The notes beneath the pieces are model-generated. The model had not been told where the DNA came from. It ran no database searches and saw only the letters and a program-made list of their open reading frames with translations. From Dreissena polymorpha (Eukaryota > Mollusca > Bivalvia > Myida > Dreissenidae): 64,000 bases of DNA. The stretch spans positions 71,656,968-71,720,967 of the forward strand of contig NC_068357.1 in assembly GCF_020536995.1 (NCBI RefSeq). Reading direction: 5' to 3'. Below are positions 52,886-64,000 of this stretch, piece by piece (the first letter of the stretch is position 1; every line of letters starts with the position of its first letter). The position numbers and the translations under genes are program-made.

Positions 52886-54639
52886 CCAAAGAACGTTTTC
52901 CAGAAATACCCGCTGTAGTAGCATGAACGAGGTTACGAAACAGGTCATTCGTATTATTATTATAAATTGTTTGTTATATTCGGGTTAAGCGATTATGAAA
53001 CATTTTTTTTTGTCTATCGTATCGCTGAAGTTATTGTTGAACTTATGTTCAACGTTTTATAAATTGAGATATAAAAAAGGGTTAACTTTTCCCGAATCTA
53101 TTAATAGCCTCAATTTACGACCTGTACTACGTCATTGAGGTGTATTTAAGAGCGTAACCTATTGCGTTGTTATCGCCCGTGGACTTTCCTATGTTTATCG
53201 ACAGGCGCATCTATTAATAGCCTCATATTATGAATGGACTGAGCAAAAATACTACGTCATGAAGACGCTGCAGAAAGTGGACTATTTTATTCATTCATAA
53301 ACAATCTCCTCCGCGACACGTACCATACGATCATTGTTTATTGATTCTTTTCTATAAAAGTACAGTCCGAAACTATTGCATTTAACACGATATTAATATC
53401 ATGTTTCCATTTGTGAATGAATATAATTGGAGAACTCAAACCTCTTGCATAAATTATAAAACTCTTTCTCGCGCGGATAAGCGTAGTAAGCGGGTATTGG
53501 GCTCCTAGTAGCTAAGGCGTATCGACCTGAATTTTAGACTAACCACCTTAGACGGTCGCTAAGCGACCATCTAAAAACAGCATTACATGATTGAAGATTG
53601 AACAACAGATTAACCATTTACTTTAATGAAAAAGATTTATTGAACTAACGAACAGTACACGAGTTTCACAGCCCCATTTTTAGCGATTAATCTATATAAT
53701 ATTGTGAAATCCTCTTAAAACCATAGTACATATTTCCATAAAAAGGAAAATCAGGAGGATATTGACAACCTGGGAAAAGACATGACCCATTCATGAGCTT
53801 TAATGCAGTGCTATCTCACCACAGAGAGCAACTGAGATCACATACCGACTTCCGATGGTCAAGGTACCAAATACTGAGACCACAGACCGTTGCGTTACAA
53901 CAGCGAATCAACGCTCGTATCAAACTTAATTTGATATATTAAACACCTCAGGATATACGGTGATATATGTTTCACCGATCGGTCGATCAGTATTCAAGCA
54001 GAAACCTATCGCTAATATTGTTAACCATCGCAAAGGTGCGCGCGCAAAACGTTTATATATAAAAATGGTAGTTATTGACGTATATGACAGGATGTAGGTC
54101 GCGTATAGAAGGCGTTACAAATACTTGTTTATCGAACGGAAACATGCCCCGCATCCAAATATAGAAATAGGAATGATAGTAATCTTTATCGTCAAAATCG
54201 GAATAGGACGCTCGGTAAAATGTAAGTCTTAGTATACTAAGACTCTCATTATGTTTAAAATTCTGAATTATTTTCTCTATTAGGTCATTTTCTCAGTAGA
54301 ATTATTAAGATATTAAAAACTATCAATAGTTTAGAACAATAAGTTCATCTATTATATAAAGCAAATGTTGGCATCGATTAAAATTATTTCTAAAAATATA
54401 AAGACTTTAAACTTTAAAATACAATAATTTAAAATTAACTTAATAAATTGATGATAGTTCAGCTGAGCCAGAGTGCGCCGTTCAAAGTGACAGTTCTGAA
54501 CATTGAACTGACAGAATGAGCGTCGACGATAATGCGTCACGTGCTTGGTAATTGTTTTTGCGTAATACCATGTTTAGATGACTCCCTATTGCAAATCAAC
54601 ACGAGCTGGATTCTATTGATGGCTTGATTTGTGGCCATT
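52886..54639. other. Intergenic spacer
   Basis: No supported gene. A short near-repeat (CTATTAATAGCCTCA at about 53098 and 53210) flanks a 110-bp segment. Confidence 0.4.
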
Positions 54640-54890
54640 TTTGATTAACCCTTTACCACTTAGATAGGTATTTTGACGCATGTGTAGTCCTTTAGAAAGT
54701 TAAATTTAATTAAAAACCTTTCTTACTAGATTCAAGATTTAAAGGCTTCATTTCCAATCCATAGATACTGATGAGCAACAAACAGCATAAAACCTGAACA
54801 GACTGCGATTTACTCGCAGGCTGTCCCGGTTTAATGCTGTATGCACATAGCCATTTTTTTCACGTTGCTTCTGATTAAGAACGGGTTAAA
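54640..54890 (-). repeat. Hairpin-bearing dispersed repeat, uninterrupted copy
   Basis: Reverse-complement relative of the repeat at 3195-3920. It contains GGTTTTATGCTGTTTGTTGC and TGGAAATGAAGCCTTTAAAT when read on the minus strand, with the TTAA unoccupied. It serves as the empty-site allele for the 502-bp element at 3324-3825. Confidence 0.8.
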
Positions 54891-54933
54891 CATAATGCTA
54901 GTCACGAACATCTAATAATTGTGTATCAACAGG

Positions 54934-55191
54934 ATGTGGTTACTCTTGTTCGCGGCAATGACGTTGACCTGCGCACATACTGATTTTTCGCGGGGTGAAT
55001 TACTGAATTTGCCCGCCGCGGCGTCTCCTACTGGTTATTCGCGAGGCGAATCAAACTGGTTGCGGAAAAGGCGTCTCGGCGGACCAAACAACAATGTGAT
55101 GCCAAATGGCCGGCTCAGAATCCCTACCCCGACCAGAGACTATCTACTTCACTATAATTACGCGTTTAATGTTTTTATATTATTTTGTTAA
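54934..55191 (+). CDS. Short secreted-type open frame, unassigned
   Basis: From the ATG at 54934: MWLLLFAAMTLTCAHTDFSR, a plausible signal peptide, then two related SRGE motifs (FSRGELLNL, YSRGESNWL), KRRLGGPNNN, and a stop at 55189-55191. It could be a small secreted protein, a first exon, or chance. No splice donor in it matches the phase of the receptor exon at 55782, so I do not join it to the receptor. Confidence 0.25.
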   Translation: MWLLLFAAMTLTCAHTDFSRGELLNLPAAASPTGYSRGESNWLRKRRLGGPNNNVMPNGRLRIPTPTRDYLLHYNYAFNVFILFC

Positions 55192-55781
55192 TACAAGCGG
55201 GCAACATTTTGTGATTTTTCATCGTTTGATACGTTATGTTTCCCGCATAAAAAGTCAAATACGCAGAACGTTGCGCAGTTGTTATTATGTTCATAAGAAT
55301 AATACCAACACTAATACTACTAATATAGTTTATAATACTGTACACCATGATTAAGTTTTAGAAATTAATTTAACAAATATTTCATTTTTTTAAGTATGTT
55401 AAAAACAATTTCATTTGATATTTTCCGGAATGAAAAAGGTCGAGTGCAAGTTAAAATAATCTTTACCTCAAAATTTGTGAGTGTGCTTATGTTGACTCTA
55501 GTGGGATTCAAACACGGCTCGTCGGGATCAAAACGCATTTGTAACGCTTTAAAAATGCATCCATTTAAATGATGATTTCTTGTGAAAAAAATTGTTCAAA
55601 ATATTTATGTAAGCTATTTTGCTTATTTTTATACAATGTTTTTTGTAATCTTTGATGAACAGTTGACCAAATGTGACTTCGCATAGCATGTTAACCGGTA
55701 CCAATTAATAACGTAAAAATGCGAAGCAGTTTATTTACAGGTTAGTTCAAAAACAGACTAATTGTGTTAATGTATTTTCAG

Positions 55782-55884
55782 TGATGCAAAGTCGGTGATC
55801 TCGTCAGAAGTTATATCGGTCATTCTTGATAACTGGCAAAGTAATCCAAATTTCAATATATCATTAACATTGGCATATTTCCAG
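55782..55884 (+). CDS. Receptor exon 1 of those seen (GAIN)
   Basis: One base plus 34 codons: DAKSVISSEVISVILDNWQS then NPNFNISLTLAYFQ, a GAIN beta-strand region. Acceptor TGTATTTTCAG, donor CCAG|GTATGA, phase 0. Entry phase requires two bases from an exon not identified. Confidence 0.8.
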
Positions 55885-58800
55885 GTATGAAAATGTATGT
55901 CAAATTTCATTTTAAAACATCTGCAAAAAATGGAAATTTTCGTAAGCAATCAATTACACATGTAAAAATATAGTTCCTTCTATACACTTATTGATTTTAT
56001 CTATTCGCAGACAAATTCGGGCCAACCAAAATGCACATTTTGGAACATGAGCAGGTGAGCAAAAGATAAGTTTAGTTATATAACGATGTTGACATACAAA
56101 CACTGTTTGCATTGAAAAGAATCATTAAATGCCATATATTTCATATAAAAAAATGATACAATTAGACAATATAAAGAAGGTCTCGTTATGCTCATCAAAC
56201 ACGAGATAAATTTTGTAAAATCAAACATACAACATATATAATGATACACATATAGTGATACGTTTCGTTAAAAAAAAACATTTTGATAATAAATATTCCA
56301 TGAATTCTATACTACGCTGGAATAGGTCAGCCTGGGATACCAATGGATGTACTCTCGCAATACAAGGAAGTAATTCCTCCATGTGTGTTTGCAACCATCT
56401 CACGAACTTTGCTATTCTTATGAGTCCTTGGACTGAGGTAACAAGAAAGTATTGATATTTGATTATTAGATTATTGATTAAATTAAGAATCTCTAGATGA
56501 TTTCCATGAAGTAATAAACAGCTTAAAAACCACAGAACATTTGCTCAAGCATATTTGAATAGTTTAACGTGGAAAGCCAACACACATACAACACTCTTTT
56601 CGTACTTTAGATATGGGTCCCGTGTAGGCAGCTCTAATGGGACCCAGTTGGGTGCCCATATGAGATTCTTTATGCTCGGGTATAGCTCTATATCATGCAT
56701 GTTACCCATTGAAATGTATTGATACCGACGGCAGTCAATGTATATTTTATGACAAATCCGATAAGAAGAAGTGATTTCATCGTGCGTGCATTTTACATAT
56801 GATATATTTCAGAACGTGGATACCACGGCTTTGGATGTGATCTCGATAGTAGGATGCAGCATTTCAATGCTTGGGTTGATCATCACAGTTGTTGTACATT
56901 TTCATCTATGGAGGTGAGAATTAATATGAAAAACGCTATTACTGATACAGATTTGTTTAAAATTATTTCAATCATTCCACATTTACATGAAGCAAAATGC
57001 AATGTGAAATGCTAATAAACGAATTATAGTAAAAACATAAAAGTATGAATTTTGATTTTGACAACAAATGAATATATTTACTACTTCCTGGAGATCTAAA
57101 TAACGTTTAAGTGTGTCAACTTTTTTTATTTTTATTTACGTATTTCTCTCTGTCTGTTTTTAAGATATGTGAGGTCGGATCGCGTGGTTATCCTCATGAA
57201 TTTGTCGATTGCGCTTATCTCATCATACGCAGTTTTCATAGGCGGGGTTGATCGAACAGAGAATAAGGTAAACATGATACGTTTAAGAAATATTGAGAGA
57301 TTTGAAAATCTAAGTAAATGTGAAGACGTTAAGACGTTAAGACGTGAAGCAGCATAGCGATTGAATATATGTTTAACCTTTTGTTGTAACGCACTGTCTT
57401 GTAAGTTGTTAGCACGGATACAATGTAAGTATAGTTTTTGTATAGAAGACCAAACTAGTGTGATCATTACTAGCTGACAACGTCAACTAAATGAGGCGCA
57501 ATTGGAAAATGTATGTACTAAAATGTAAAAGCATCATTGCTTGTTTCAGGCTCTGTGTACAGCTATTGCGGTTCTATTGCAATACATCTATTTGGTTGTG
57601 TTCTTTCTGATGTTGGCGGAGGGAATAGAGATCGGAATAACCGTACCTTATGTCTTTGTCACGAAATCCAGATTGAAGTGGATTCTTCCTGCAGCATGGG
57701 GTGAACACAGAAAATATTATTATAATTTTAAAAAAGATTTGTAATTTCATTCATTGAATACACATAAGTTTTTCTTTATGAGTAATCTGATAAAAAACAT
57801 AATAAAGAATCTTATCAATAAATACATTTCGTTTTGATCTTTGACTAATTGCGGTAAAGTAAATGCGGTGTAATACATTCATATTTATTATTATTGCTTG
57901 TAACGAAAGAGTACATTTGGTTGCTAACCTGACTATGAACTATTTTAAGCATTGCCAGCAGTCATTGTTGGAGTTTCCATGGGAGTCACAAAGCTTGAGG
58001 GATTTGGAAACACCAAGTTGTATGTTACATTTGCAAATAAATCCTACACAATTGTAATTTTTATTAAATTAAAACTTGTTATGCCCGAATGTTTCTATTC
58101 TTAGTCATTGTTGCTACTACGTCCGACTTATTTTAGATAGAAATATACACATAGATAAATGGTTTGAATACTTACAGTTGCTGGCTGTCTATGGAAGGCG
58201 GTTTGATTTGGGCATTTGTTGCACCTGCGATGCTAACTATTTTGGTAACGTTCGTCATACAGTTTTGTTTGACCAACCTTTGTATAATTAATCAATCAAT
58301 GCGATTGCATGTAAACATATTAAACCAAGATTGTAAGTATCTTGTTTATTTCGGATATATTTGGTTGTGTCCACTATAACTATGATTGTTCACGTGTGAA
58401 TGTTTCCCGAGTTTAGAATATACCGTCTCCTGAAAGAAGATGTTAAGCAATACATGTTTTGTAATCAACGCTTACGTAGAAGTTTTGAGTTAAACAGGTA
58501 AAATGTTGATGAAACAAAACTGGAATAAAATATGGAGTACCAGAAAGTAGAGTTTTTTTCAATTCTATTTAATTTATACCAGAAATGTACACTGTTGCAA
58601 AATCCCCATTAATGTGTGCAGATTCGAAATTTAGACACAAATTTGGTTCATCAATATAAATACACGTGTCGGTATCGGTATTAGCTTGTTCATTATAAAT
58701 GTCATTCAAATAAACACCATTTGATTTGTTAAAACGTAATTATCGTTATTATTTGTTAAATAACATTCCACGTCATATTTGTATGTCGGTTTAATATTGT

Positions 58801-61414
58801 CATATTAAAATGTTGAGTGTCTAGTGAAATAGTTAAATAGTATATAATCGCTGTAAAGACCCGATATGTTATCTTCGGAGACCATGTTTTGCAATATACA
58901 CGTTATAAATAATTGTTTATATATTATATATATATATATATCGATAACATTTTCAGGTCAACTTTGTTGTGCTGATTCTTGTTATCAGGACGATGATTCG
59001 TTCTAAAACATTATCAGAAAAGTCAAGATCAGAGCGATCAAAGTAGGTTTAACTATTTTTTTAAATTTATAATTAAAAGTATGCAAAAAAAAGCTTCTTC
59101 TGTGGTGATGAAAGTTCACCGTTTGGCATTATGAATATTTAATTAATGATTGTCAAAGATTAAAAAAGAATGTACGCATTAAATTCAAACCAGTATATTG
59201 ACACTCCTTACTAAAGCAATTTAATATAGTTTCGTTTATTGATTATCATAGGTCGAACTCATATATATATAATCTTTTGTATCGATTATTAAGCAAATTC
59301 TTGTTTTTACAATTTTGGGTTTAAACCACAGTACCTATTTCTAAAGCATGCTTGGTGTACTGGAAGCGAGTAGGGTCTCACTTCTAGAAGCAAAGGGTTT
59401 GATCCCCAGAACAGGCACTTAAAAAAACTTTTTATATTGTTTTTATACTTGTTTAAACTTTTCTTATAGTAAATATTGTAGTAAAATAATTGTTTAATAG
59501 ATTTCATAGAAACGAAAATAAGTGTACAGGTTCGTTTAAGATTTTTATCACTTGTAAAATAAACTACACAGAAACGACCATTACAAACATTTCATGTGAG
59601 CAAGTACTAAAACATGTATTCATATTCACTAATTAAAAAAATGTTTCGTGGTGTCATACATCAATTATTATAAGTTCCAATACAGATGATTTTATCTTCA
59701 CAATTGTCAAAATAGAGTAAGTATAAATAATTATTTGTGTTTTCAAAAAGATGTGTCAAATATTTCCGAATTCATCAGCTTAAAGATGATTTTGGTTTAA
59801 GGTTTCCACACTGTTTGTAACATTTTACATGAACAGAGCAACACCCAGTCAAAATTATTTACTTAATTAAATTCTATAATATAACAGTTAAATCTTAATC
59901 ACTTACTATTAATTACTAACTTAGCTGTAAGATTTTTGCAATTGTATCATAGAGCCGGCGTTCGGTGTATGTGCGTGCTGCTTCCGCTTATGGGTTGTAC
60001 GTGGGTGATTGGTCTCCTCTACGTGAACGAGAGCATGGCCTGGGTCCAGTACGTGTTTGCAGTGTGCAACAGCTTACAGGTATGTTGATCCGTTTGGGTT
60101 TGGAAAAGTTTCACGTGTTAATGGACACATGTTTTAAATTAAATTTGAAATTGAACCAGTTATGCCACATATTATTTGCTTCATTTTGGAATGAATGCAT
60201 CGTTTATCTTTTTTGCAGGGACTGGTGATATTTGTTTTCCATTGTGTGCTAAATGTACAGGTAAAAATGTAAATATTTTTATTGGTATTGTTAATCACTG
60301 AAAAAAGCGGAAATTATGTTTATTTATCGACTGTCTGGTAAATAATTATATTCACTGAATATCGGCAATGAATTTTCAGATTCGAAATGCTTTACTGAAA
60401 CGGAAACACCGTAAGCAGAGCAAATCGTTAATTTCAACAAACAGCGCATCATTTGTCTCAACACGTGTCACGGAGGAGCCTGTTGCTTTGGTATGTGTCA
60501 TTCTCGCGAAAATACGTATAGGCTGGACTTTTGTTATTCAGTTATAGAAAAATATTCCTCATTGTATATGAAACGCTTTTCAATATGTACATATTTCGTG
60601 TTGGAGAAGATGAAATTGACTGGAACACGTGAGAAGTAATGCAAGTATACAGGCGCGCATTTAGATTTTTAAATGATATTTACATTTGTTGCGCTCTTTT
60701 GTCAGTTAGTACTACATAAATATTAAATGTATGTTGTTGTTTTATTTATCAACAATTTTCTATGTTAAATTATCAACTTTTATGTACGTTACATTAACAT
60801 GAATGCAAGTGGATAAAGTTATTACTTCATTTTAGCCAAAGATTAATCTTTCAACTGCAAAACGTACACCTAGAGGCAGCTTACATTCAGCTGATGGTAA
60901 GGACATATAAAAAATGCATACCATACAATCTGTTCAAACCGTTTTCAATAAATGTTGTGTTTGTGTATACATTAACATGGTTAAGTGATGACTATTTGTA
61001 CTATGTGTACACTATAACAAGGTTTTGCTCACTTCACGTTCCTACAATATATTTTAATTACGATGTTCCCCATAATATTTACTGTAAAAAATTTAGTTAT
61101 TATTAAAATGACTTTTCCAAAACTCTTTGATAACCGAACCATTCTGATAACCGAACGATGTTTTGGGTCCCAACATGTGACATTTAAGACAGGCTTAACT
61201 GTACAACAACTTAAAAATACAATTATGGGAAAGTCTATAAAAAAAATCCTTGTTTGCAAAAAAAAATCAAAGAATGTGCGCTGTTCCATTTAGTTATGAC
61301 ACTTTAGAGTACGCGGGTAATAACTAAGTTTACTTTTGTATTACAGATGCCACTGGTGATGTGCTACAAGCAAGTGGTCTTACCGAAATATACAATGTCG
61401 ACACATTGTTTTAG
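55782..61414 (+). CDS. Adhesion G-protein-coupled receptor, C-terminal part (14 exons)
   Basis: Fourteen exons with GT..AG sites and matching phases encode about 413 residues. Order: end of a GAIN domain (CTFWNMSRSAWDTNGCTL), a GPS site with the conserved cysteines and HLTNFAILM, where family members self-cleave between L and T to expose a tethered agonist. Then seven transmembrane helices and a tail ending EIYNVDTLF. Family landmarks in the helices: LPAVIVGVSMG (TM4), CWLSMEGGLIWAFVAP (TM5 start), LLPLMGCTWVIGLLYV (TM6), FAVCNSLQGLVIFVFHCVLN (TM7). It acts at the plasma membrane. The N-terminal ectodomain and start codon were not found, so it is 5'-incomplete or truncated. The subfamily is not assigned. 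Confidence 0.92.
56011..56054 (+). CDS. Receptor exon 2 (GAIN)
   Basis: TNSGQPKCTFWNMS plus two bases. CxFW is typical of the strand leading to the GPS. Donor AG|GTGAGC. Confidence 0.85.
56326..56437 (+). CDS. Receptor exon 3 (GPS site)
   Basis: SAWDTNGCTLAIQGSNSSMC followed by VCNHLTNFAILMSPWTE. Contains the GPS tryptophan, three cysteines and the HL/T cleavage triad, so the site looks competent. Confidence 0.92.
56813..56913 (+). CDS. Receptor exon 4 (TM1)
   Basis: NVDTTALDVISIVGCSISML then GLIITVVVHFHLW: first membrane helix. Donor AG|GTGAGA, phase 2. Confidence 0.9.
57165..57267 (+). CDS. Receptor exon 5 (TM2)
   Basis: YVRSDRVVILMNLSIALISS then YAVFIGGVDRTENK. The ILMNLSIAL motif matches the TM2 of class B2 receptors. 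Confidence 0.9.
57550..57700 (+). CDS. Receptor exon 6 (TM3 and start of TM4)
   Basis: ALCTAIAVLLQYIYLVVFFL then MLAEGIEIGITVPYVFVTKS and RLKWILPAAW. Contains the conserved TM3 cysteine (ALC) and MLAEG. Donor GGG|GTGAAC, phase 1. Confidence 0.9.
57950..58016 (+). CDS. Receptor exon 7 (TM4)
   Basis: Two bases complete an alanine codon, then LPAVIVGVSMGVTKLEGFGN and T. This is the canonical TM4 motif of adhesion receptors. Donor CCAA|GTTGTA is weaker than its neighbours but gives the right phase. Confidence 0.9.
58178..58244 (+). CDS. Receptor exon 8 (ECL2 and TM5 start)
   Basis: CWLSMEGGLIWAFVAPAMLT then IL, preceded by one base completing Asn. The cysteine pairs with the TM3 cysteine in this class. 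Confidence 0.92.
58957..59042 (+). CDS. Receptor exon 9 (TM5 end and ICL3)
   Basis: VNFVVLILVIRTMIRSKTLS then EKSRSERS, a basic and serine-rich third intracellular loop. Donor AA|GTAGGT. Confidence 0.9.
59953..60079 (+). CDS. Receptor exon 10 (TM6 and TM7 start)
   Basis: AGVRCMCVLLPLMGCTWVIG then LLYVNESMAWVQYVFAVCNS and LQ. LLPLxGxTWxxG is a class hallmark. Acceptor ATTGTATCATAG. Confidence 0.92.
60219..60260 (+). CDS. Receptor exon 11 (TM7 end)
   Basis: GLVIFVFHCVLNVQ, completing NSLQGxxIFxFHCxLN. Acceptor TTTTTTGCAG, donor ACAG|GTAAAA. Confidence 0.92.
60380..60490 (+). CDS. Receptor exon 12 (cytoplasmic tail)
   Basis: IRNALLKRKHRKQSKSLIST then NSASFVSTRVTEEPVAL: basic juxtamembrane segment, then serine/threonine-rich. 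Donor TTTG|GTATGT. Confidence 0.88.
60836..60896 (+). CDS. Receptor exon 13 (cytoplasmic tail)
   Basis: PKINLSTAKRTPRGSLHSAD plus one base, donor GATG|GTAAGG. Acceptor TTCATTTTAG. Confidence 0.85.
61347..61414 (+). CDS. Receptor exon 14 (C-terminus and stop)
   Basis: Two bases complete Asp, then ATGDVLQASGLTEIYNVDTL and F with TAG at 61412-61414. Acceptor TTGTATTACAG. Confidence 0.85.
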
Positions 61415-62516
61415 CATGCAATATTAATATCCCAAAGAAAGTTTAATAATTATTAAATAAACCCACTAATTAATTTGAACATATCGACATGCAAATCAAA
61501 AACAGTCATGATTGTGATACACAGATAGTGATCACAGCAGTTAAAAGACTTTTTTTTCTTTGAAGAGGTGACTTTGATTTTGAGTCAGTTTGATTGACTA
61601 ATGACTTCTGGGCATCTTCATAATATTGACTTGTTATAAAAATAATTCAATAGTTAACTGGGATATTAGGCAAACACAAAACAGAAAAGAAAAGGCTCAA
61701 CTTCTTGTGCGACATTGACCTTCAGCCGGTGTAATTAACTCTAGCTTTCTGCAATTCACAAAAGGACATTTATATTACTGCCCAATTTAATAAAAACACT
61801 TTAATGGGTAAATAAATTACAGAGCGAACACACAAAGGAGGCTCAAACTTTACGCAAAGGGACATGTAATATTACTGCCAAATTTAATAAAAATTCTTAA
61901 ATGGATACAGACACGAGAGAGCGAACACAAAAAATAAGGCTGTAACTTTGAACCCCTGAAGTATGACATAAGCAAGCTCCACGATAATCCATCAGAGGAT
62001 ATAGGAGCTATGAAACTCACACGAGCGTATAACAGACTTACGGACGTACGAACGGTCGGACGTTATCTTTCACCTTATGCCTATTTCTATTCGTCGTTTG
62101 TATCGTATGTTGAAGTTTAAATTGTATGATATGCTTAAAGAAACTGTAGGTTGAATTTTTCAAATGTTAATAAAAGCGATTTAGTGTATACTTTTTATAG
62201 AGTTAAAATTATACTCACCGTGAACAGAAATAGGCTCAGAAAGCATTAAGTCACTGCTTTCTGGTTATCGAATACATTAAATCATGATATATCAATTTAG
62301 AAACTGTATAAAATCCTGCTTTATTAGTAAGCCATTTCTGCAAAACGTATTAACAGGTCTTTACTTAGCTATGCTGTATGTAGCCTTCGACTAGTGGTGA
62401 TTCCTCCTAATGTCCCAGTCACATATAATCCTGTTGCCGACCGATGTTTCCAGGCATCTCGAAAACTGGATACGTTGGAGCCGTCCGCCGCCCGACGAGT
62501 GACACAATTCGATATC
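61415..62516. other. Downstream of the receptor; decayed repeat
   Basis: AATAAA at about 61457 is a candidate polyadenylation signal. At about 61530-62070 lies an old repeat with two related units (ATATTACTGCCCAATTTAAT at 61773, ATATTACTGCCAAATTTAAT at 61869). Confidence 0.45.
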
Positions 62517-63022
62517 TCAGTCACAAATAGAGAATGATCACCGTCCGATCTGCGCACGACTTATTTTTCCGATGATCGGGATTGCGCCCGGCCGATAATT
62601 GCACGTTTATCATCTGGTCATTTTGTAGCATAGGGCGACGTCCGGAGTAATTTTAAGTCTCACTTAAAATTTTACCCGACGTCGGGCCTGGGAAGGAATC
62701 GATTTAAGATCGAAAGATTATCGAGTGATTAACGCACGGTAATTGCCAGGCGATCGCCCAACATCGGAATATGTTGTACGTGTATCATGACGAGCTCTGT
62801 CCGGCGTCCTTCATTCATCGTGCGGAAGCCCTCCGGCCATCAGGCGGTCTCCGGCCGATGTATTCCCCCCTAGGAAATGCCTAGATTTTTGCCGATACAT
62901 GTACAATTAATCCGAGACAAAATGAACCGGTTTCCGTGTGATCATCGGCCGGGCGTCAGCTCGATGAGCGTATAAAACGTCGTCCGCTCAGCGGACGGTG
63001 ATCGGTCTCTATTTGTGCCTGA
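62517..63022. mobile_element. Inverted-repeat element with GATCACCGTCCG subterminal motif
   Basis: CACAAATAGAGA..GATCACCGTCCG at 62522-62547 is mirrored by CGGACGGTGATCGGTCTCTA into TTTGTG at 62992-63017. A second hairpin lies at 62635-62690 (CGACGTCCGGAGTAATTTTA against AAAATTTTACCCGACGTCG). GC content is higher than the surroundings. No coding sequence. Confidence 0.7.
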
Positions 63023-63899
63023 GGTACAACTCACAGATTTTTTACTTAGGCATTCAACCACGACCAAATTAAAGATAATACGGTAAAATCATTAGAAATT
63101 TCCAGCTTCATCGTAATAGTTAAATCTTCAAACAAATTCGTTAGTTATTGGTTTGCGACTCTATACGTCAGGAGTCTGAAGTGTGGGGTTGTTTATGTTT
63201 ACAAATACTTTCAAGAGCTTAATTTTCGGAATATTGTTTAAAGAAAAAAAGACAAAGCGCATTGTTTTATCTGTAATATACATATATTCAATATAAAAAG
63301 GTAATATAAAAAGCAACACGTCGCTGACTCATATATAACAATATAAACATTAATTATCTTAAGCGTACGATAAAATGGCTGCCTGGAAAATGATAGCGAC
63401 GATGTCCATCATCGTCAAATTCGTTCCGTTGACAAAACGTTTAACTATTAAAGTGGCCTAATTTCATTTTAATTTTATTTCAACTTTTGCTCAACTTTCA
63501 GCTCAATGTTGAAACTAAGGTAAAAAAATGTGTCATCATAATGTTGTAACAACTTTTTAATAAGCAATACAAGACATTGGCACAATGTTGACACATCGTT
63601 TGCCAATGTCTAAGAAATGTTCATCGTTGTGCAAGTTTGAGCCAATCAAAAACACCGTTAACATAACAATGGTGTTATGTTTGCACATCGTCGGAAAAAT
63701 GATAAATTATTTTACTTGTTGGTCCATTAATGCTCCAATCATGTGCTAACATCCCCACTTTAAACCATATGATTGCACCATATTGGCCTCAAAAGATCAA
63801 ATAACGCCTAATGTTGAAACGTGCTGCATCCATCTGTTAGAAGATCCATCTTTCATTCTAGTTATAACGTATACCTAGGTCATGTTAAGATATCAGACT
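63023..63899. other. Spacer, nothing recognised
   Basis: AT-rich; related words CAATGTTGA, ACATTGGCACAATG and GCCAATGTC recur at 63500-63620 but give no clear unit. Confidence 0.4.
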
Positions 63900-64000
63900 A
63901 TCCAAGACTTTAGAAGATTATTCAAGTGAAAAGTACAAAAAACAAATCAACCTTTTAATTGTACTTAGAATATCCAAGACTTTAGAAGATTATTCAAGTG
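63900..64000 (+). repeat. Direct repeat at the window edge
   Basis: TATCCAAGACTTTAGAAGAT followed by TATTCAAGTG occurs at 63900-63929 and again at 63971-64000, where the window ends. This may be the start of a tandem array with a 71-bp period. Confidence 0.8.

Noticed and set aside
54919-55191. First exon of the adhesion receptor
   Set aside because: Signal-peptide-like, but no donor gives the phase needed at 55782.
56575-56665. Regulatory hairpin around TGGGTCCC / GGGACCCA
   Set aside because: A short palindromic repeat in a receptor intron with no supporting context; could be part of a common dispersed repeat.

Overview
This is a eukaryotic, AT-rich, repeat-dense window. The introns are bounded by canonical GT..AG sites, and the intergenic space is filled with non-LTR retrotransposons, short inverted-repeat DNA elements and the roughly 150-bp-period tandem elements typical of bivalve molluscs. 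Several repeats, such as the foldback starting GCCGTGCTCTGTG and the GAGCTTTTGTGATCGC and ATGCCCCCCTTCG families, look like those I associate with dreissenid mussels (zebra/quagga). That species-level attribution is recognition from memory, not a test.

Two host genes can be supported, both on the + strand. (1) An FBXO28 orthologue (F-box only protein 28) has four coding exons at 17237-17338, 42315-42563, 42932-43121 and 46943-47409. Intron phases match at every junction and give a 335-residue protein: F-box, conserved FBXO28 core, C-terminal coiled coil and a basic tail. Its first intron is about 25 kb and carries most of the mobile DNA in the window. (2) The C-terminal part of an adhesion G-protein-coupled receptor occupies fourteen phase-consistent exons from 55782 to 61414: the end of the GAIN domain, a canonical GPS site, seven transmembrane helices and a cytoplasmic tail ending in TAG. 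I could not find its ectodomain exons upstream.

Layout. 0-2.7 kb: a dispersed GC-rich repeat abutting a decayed LINE. 3.2-4.7 kb: two TTAA-flanked inverted-repeat elements with an internal tRNA-like module, one of them nested in another repeat. 6.6-8.7 kb: a 2.1-kb element with 85-bp inverted ends. 9.3-10.3 kb: a hAT element with a perfect 8-bp target duplication and a remnant BED finger. 10.7-12.2 kb: another inverted-repeat unit. 12.4-16.4 kb: a fossil Ty3/gypsy element on the minus strand. 17.2-47.4 kb: FBXO28, whose introns hold a pogo/Tigger transposase with a C-terminal PHD-like finger, two CR1-like LINEs (one split by a 1.18-kb tandem-repeat element), a group of non-autonomous elements with 5-bp target duplications, and a tandem array with a 1161-bp higher-order unit. 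47.7-54.9 kb: foldback elements, a HARBI1-like fragment, a LINE fragment, a TAZ-finger-like reading frame and a second copy of the 0.8-kb opening repeat. 55.8-61.4 kb: the receptor. 61.4-64 kb: repeats, with the beginning of a possible tandem repeat at the window edge.

The most useful signals are nested insertions whose unoccupied state can be read within the window, the shared architecture of the 5-bp-duplication elements, and the near-identical 1161-bp blocks. I found no CRISPR array, operon, rRNA gene or functional tRNA gene, as expected for an animal genome.
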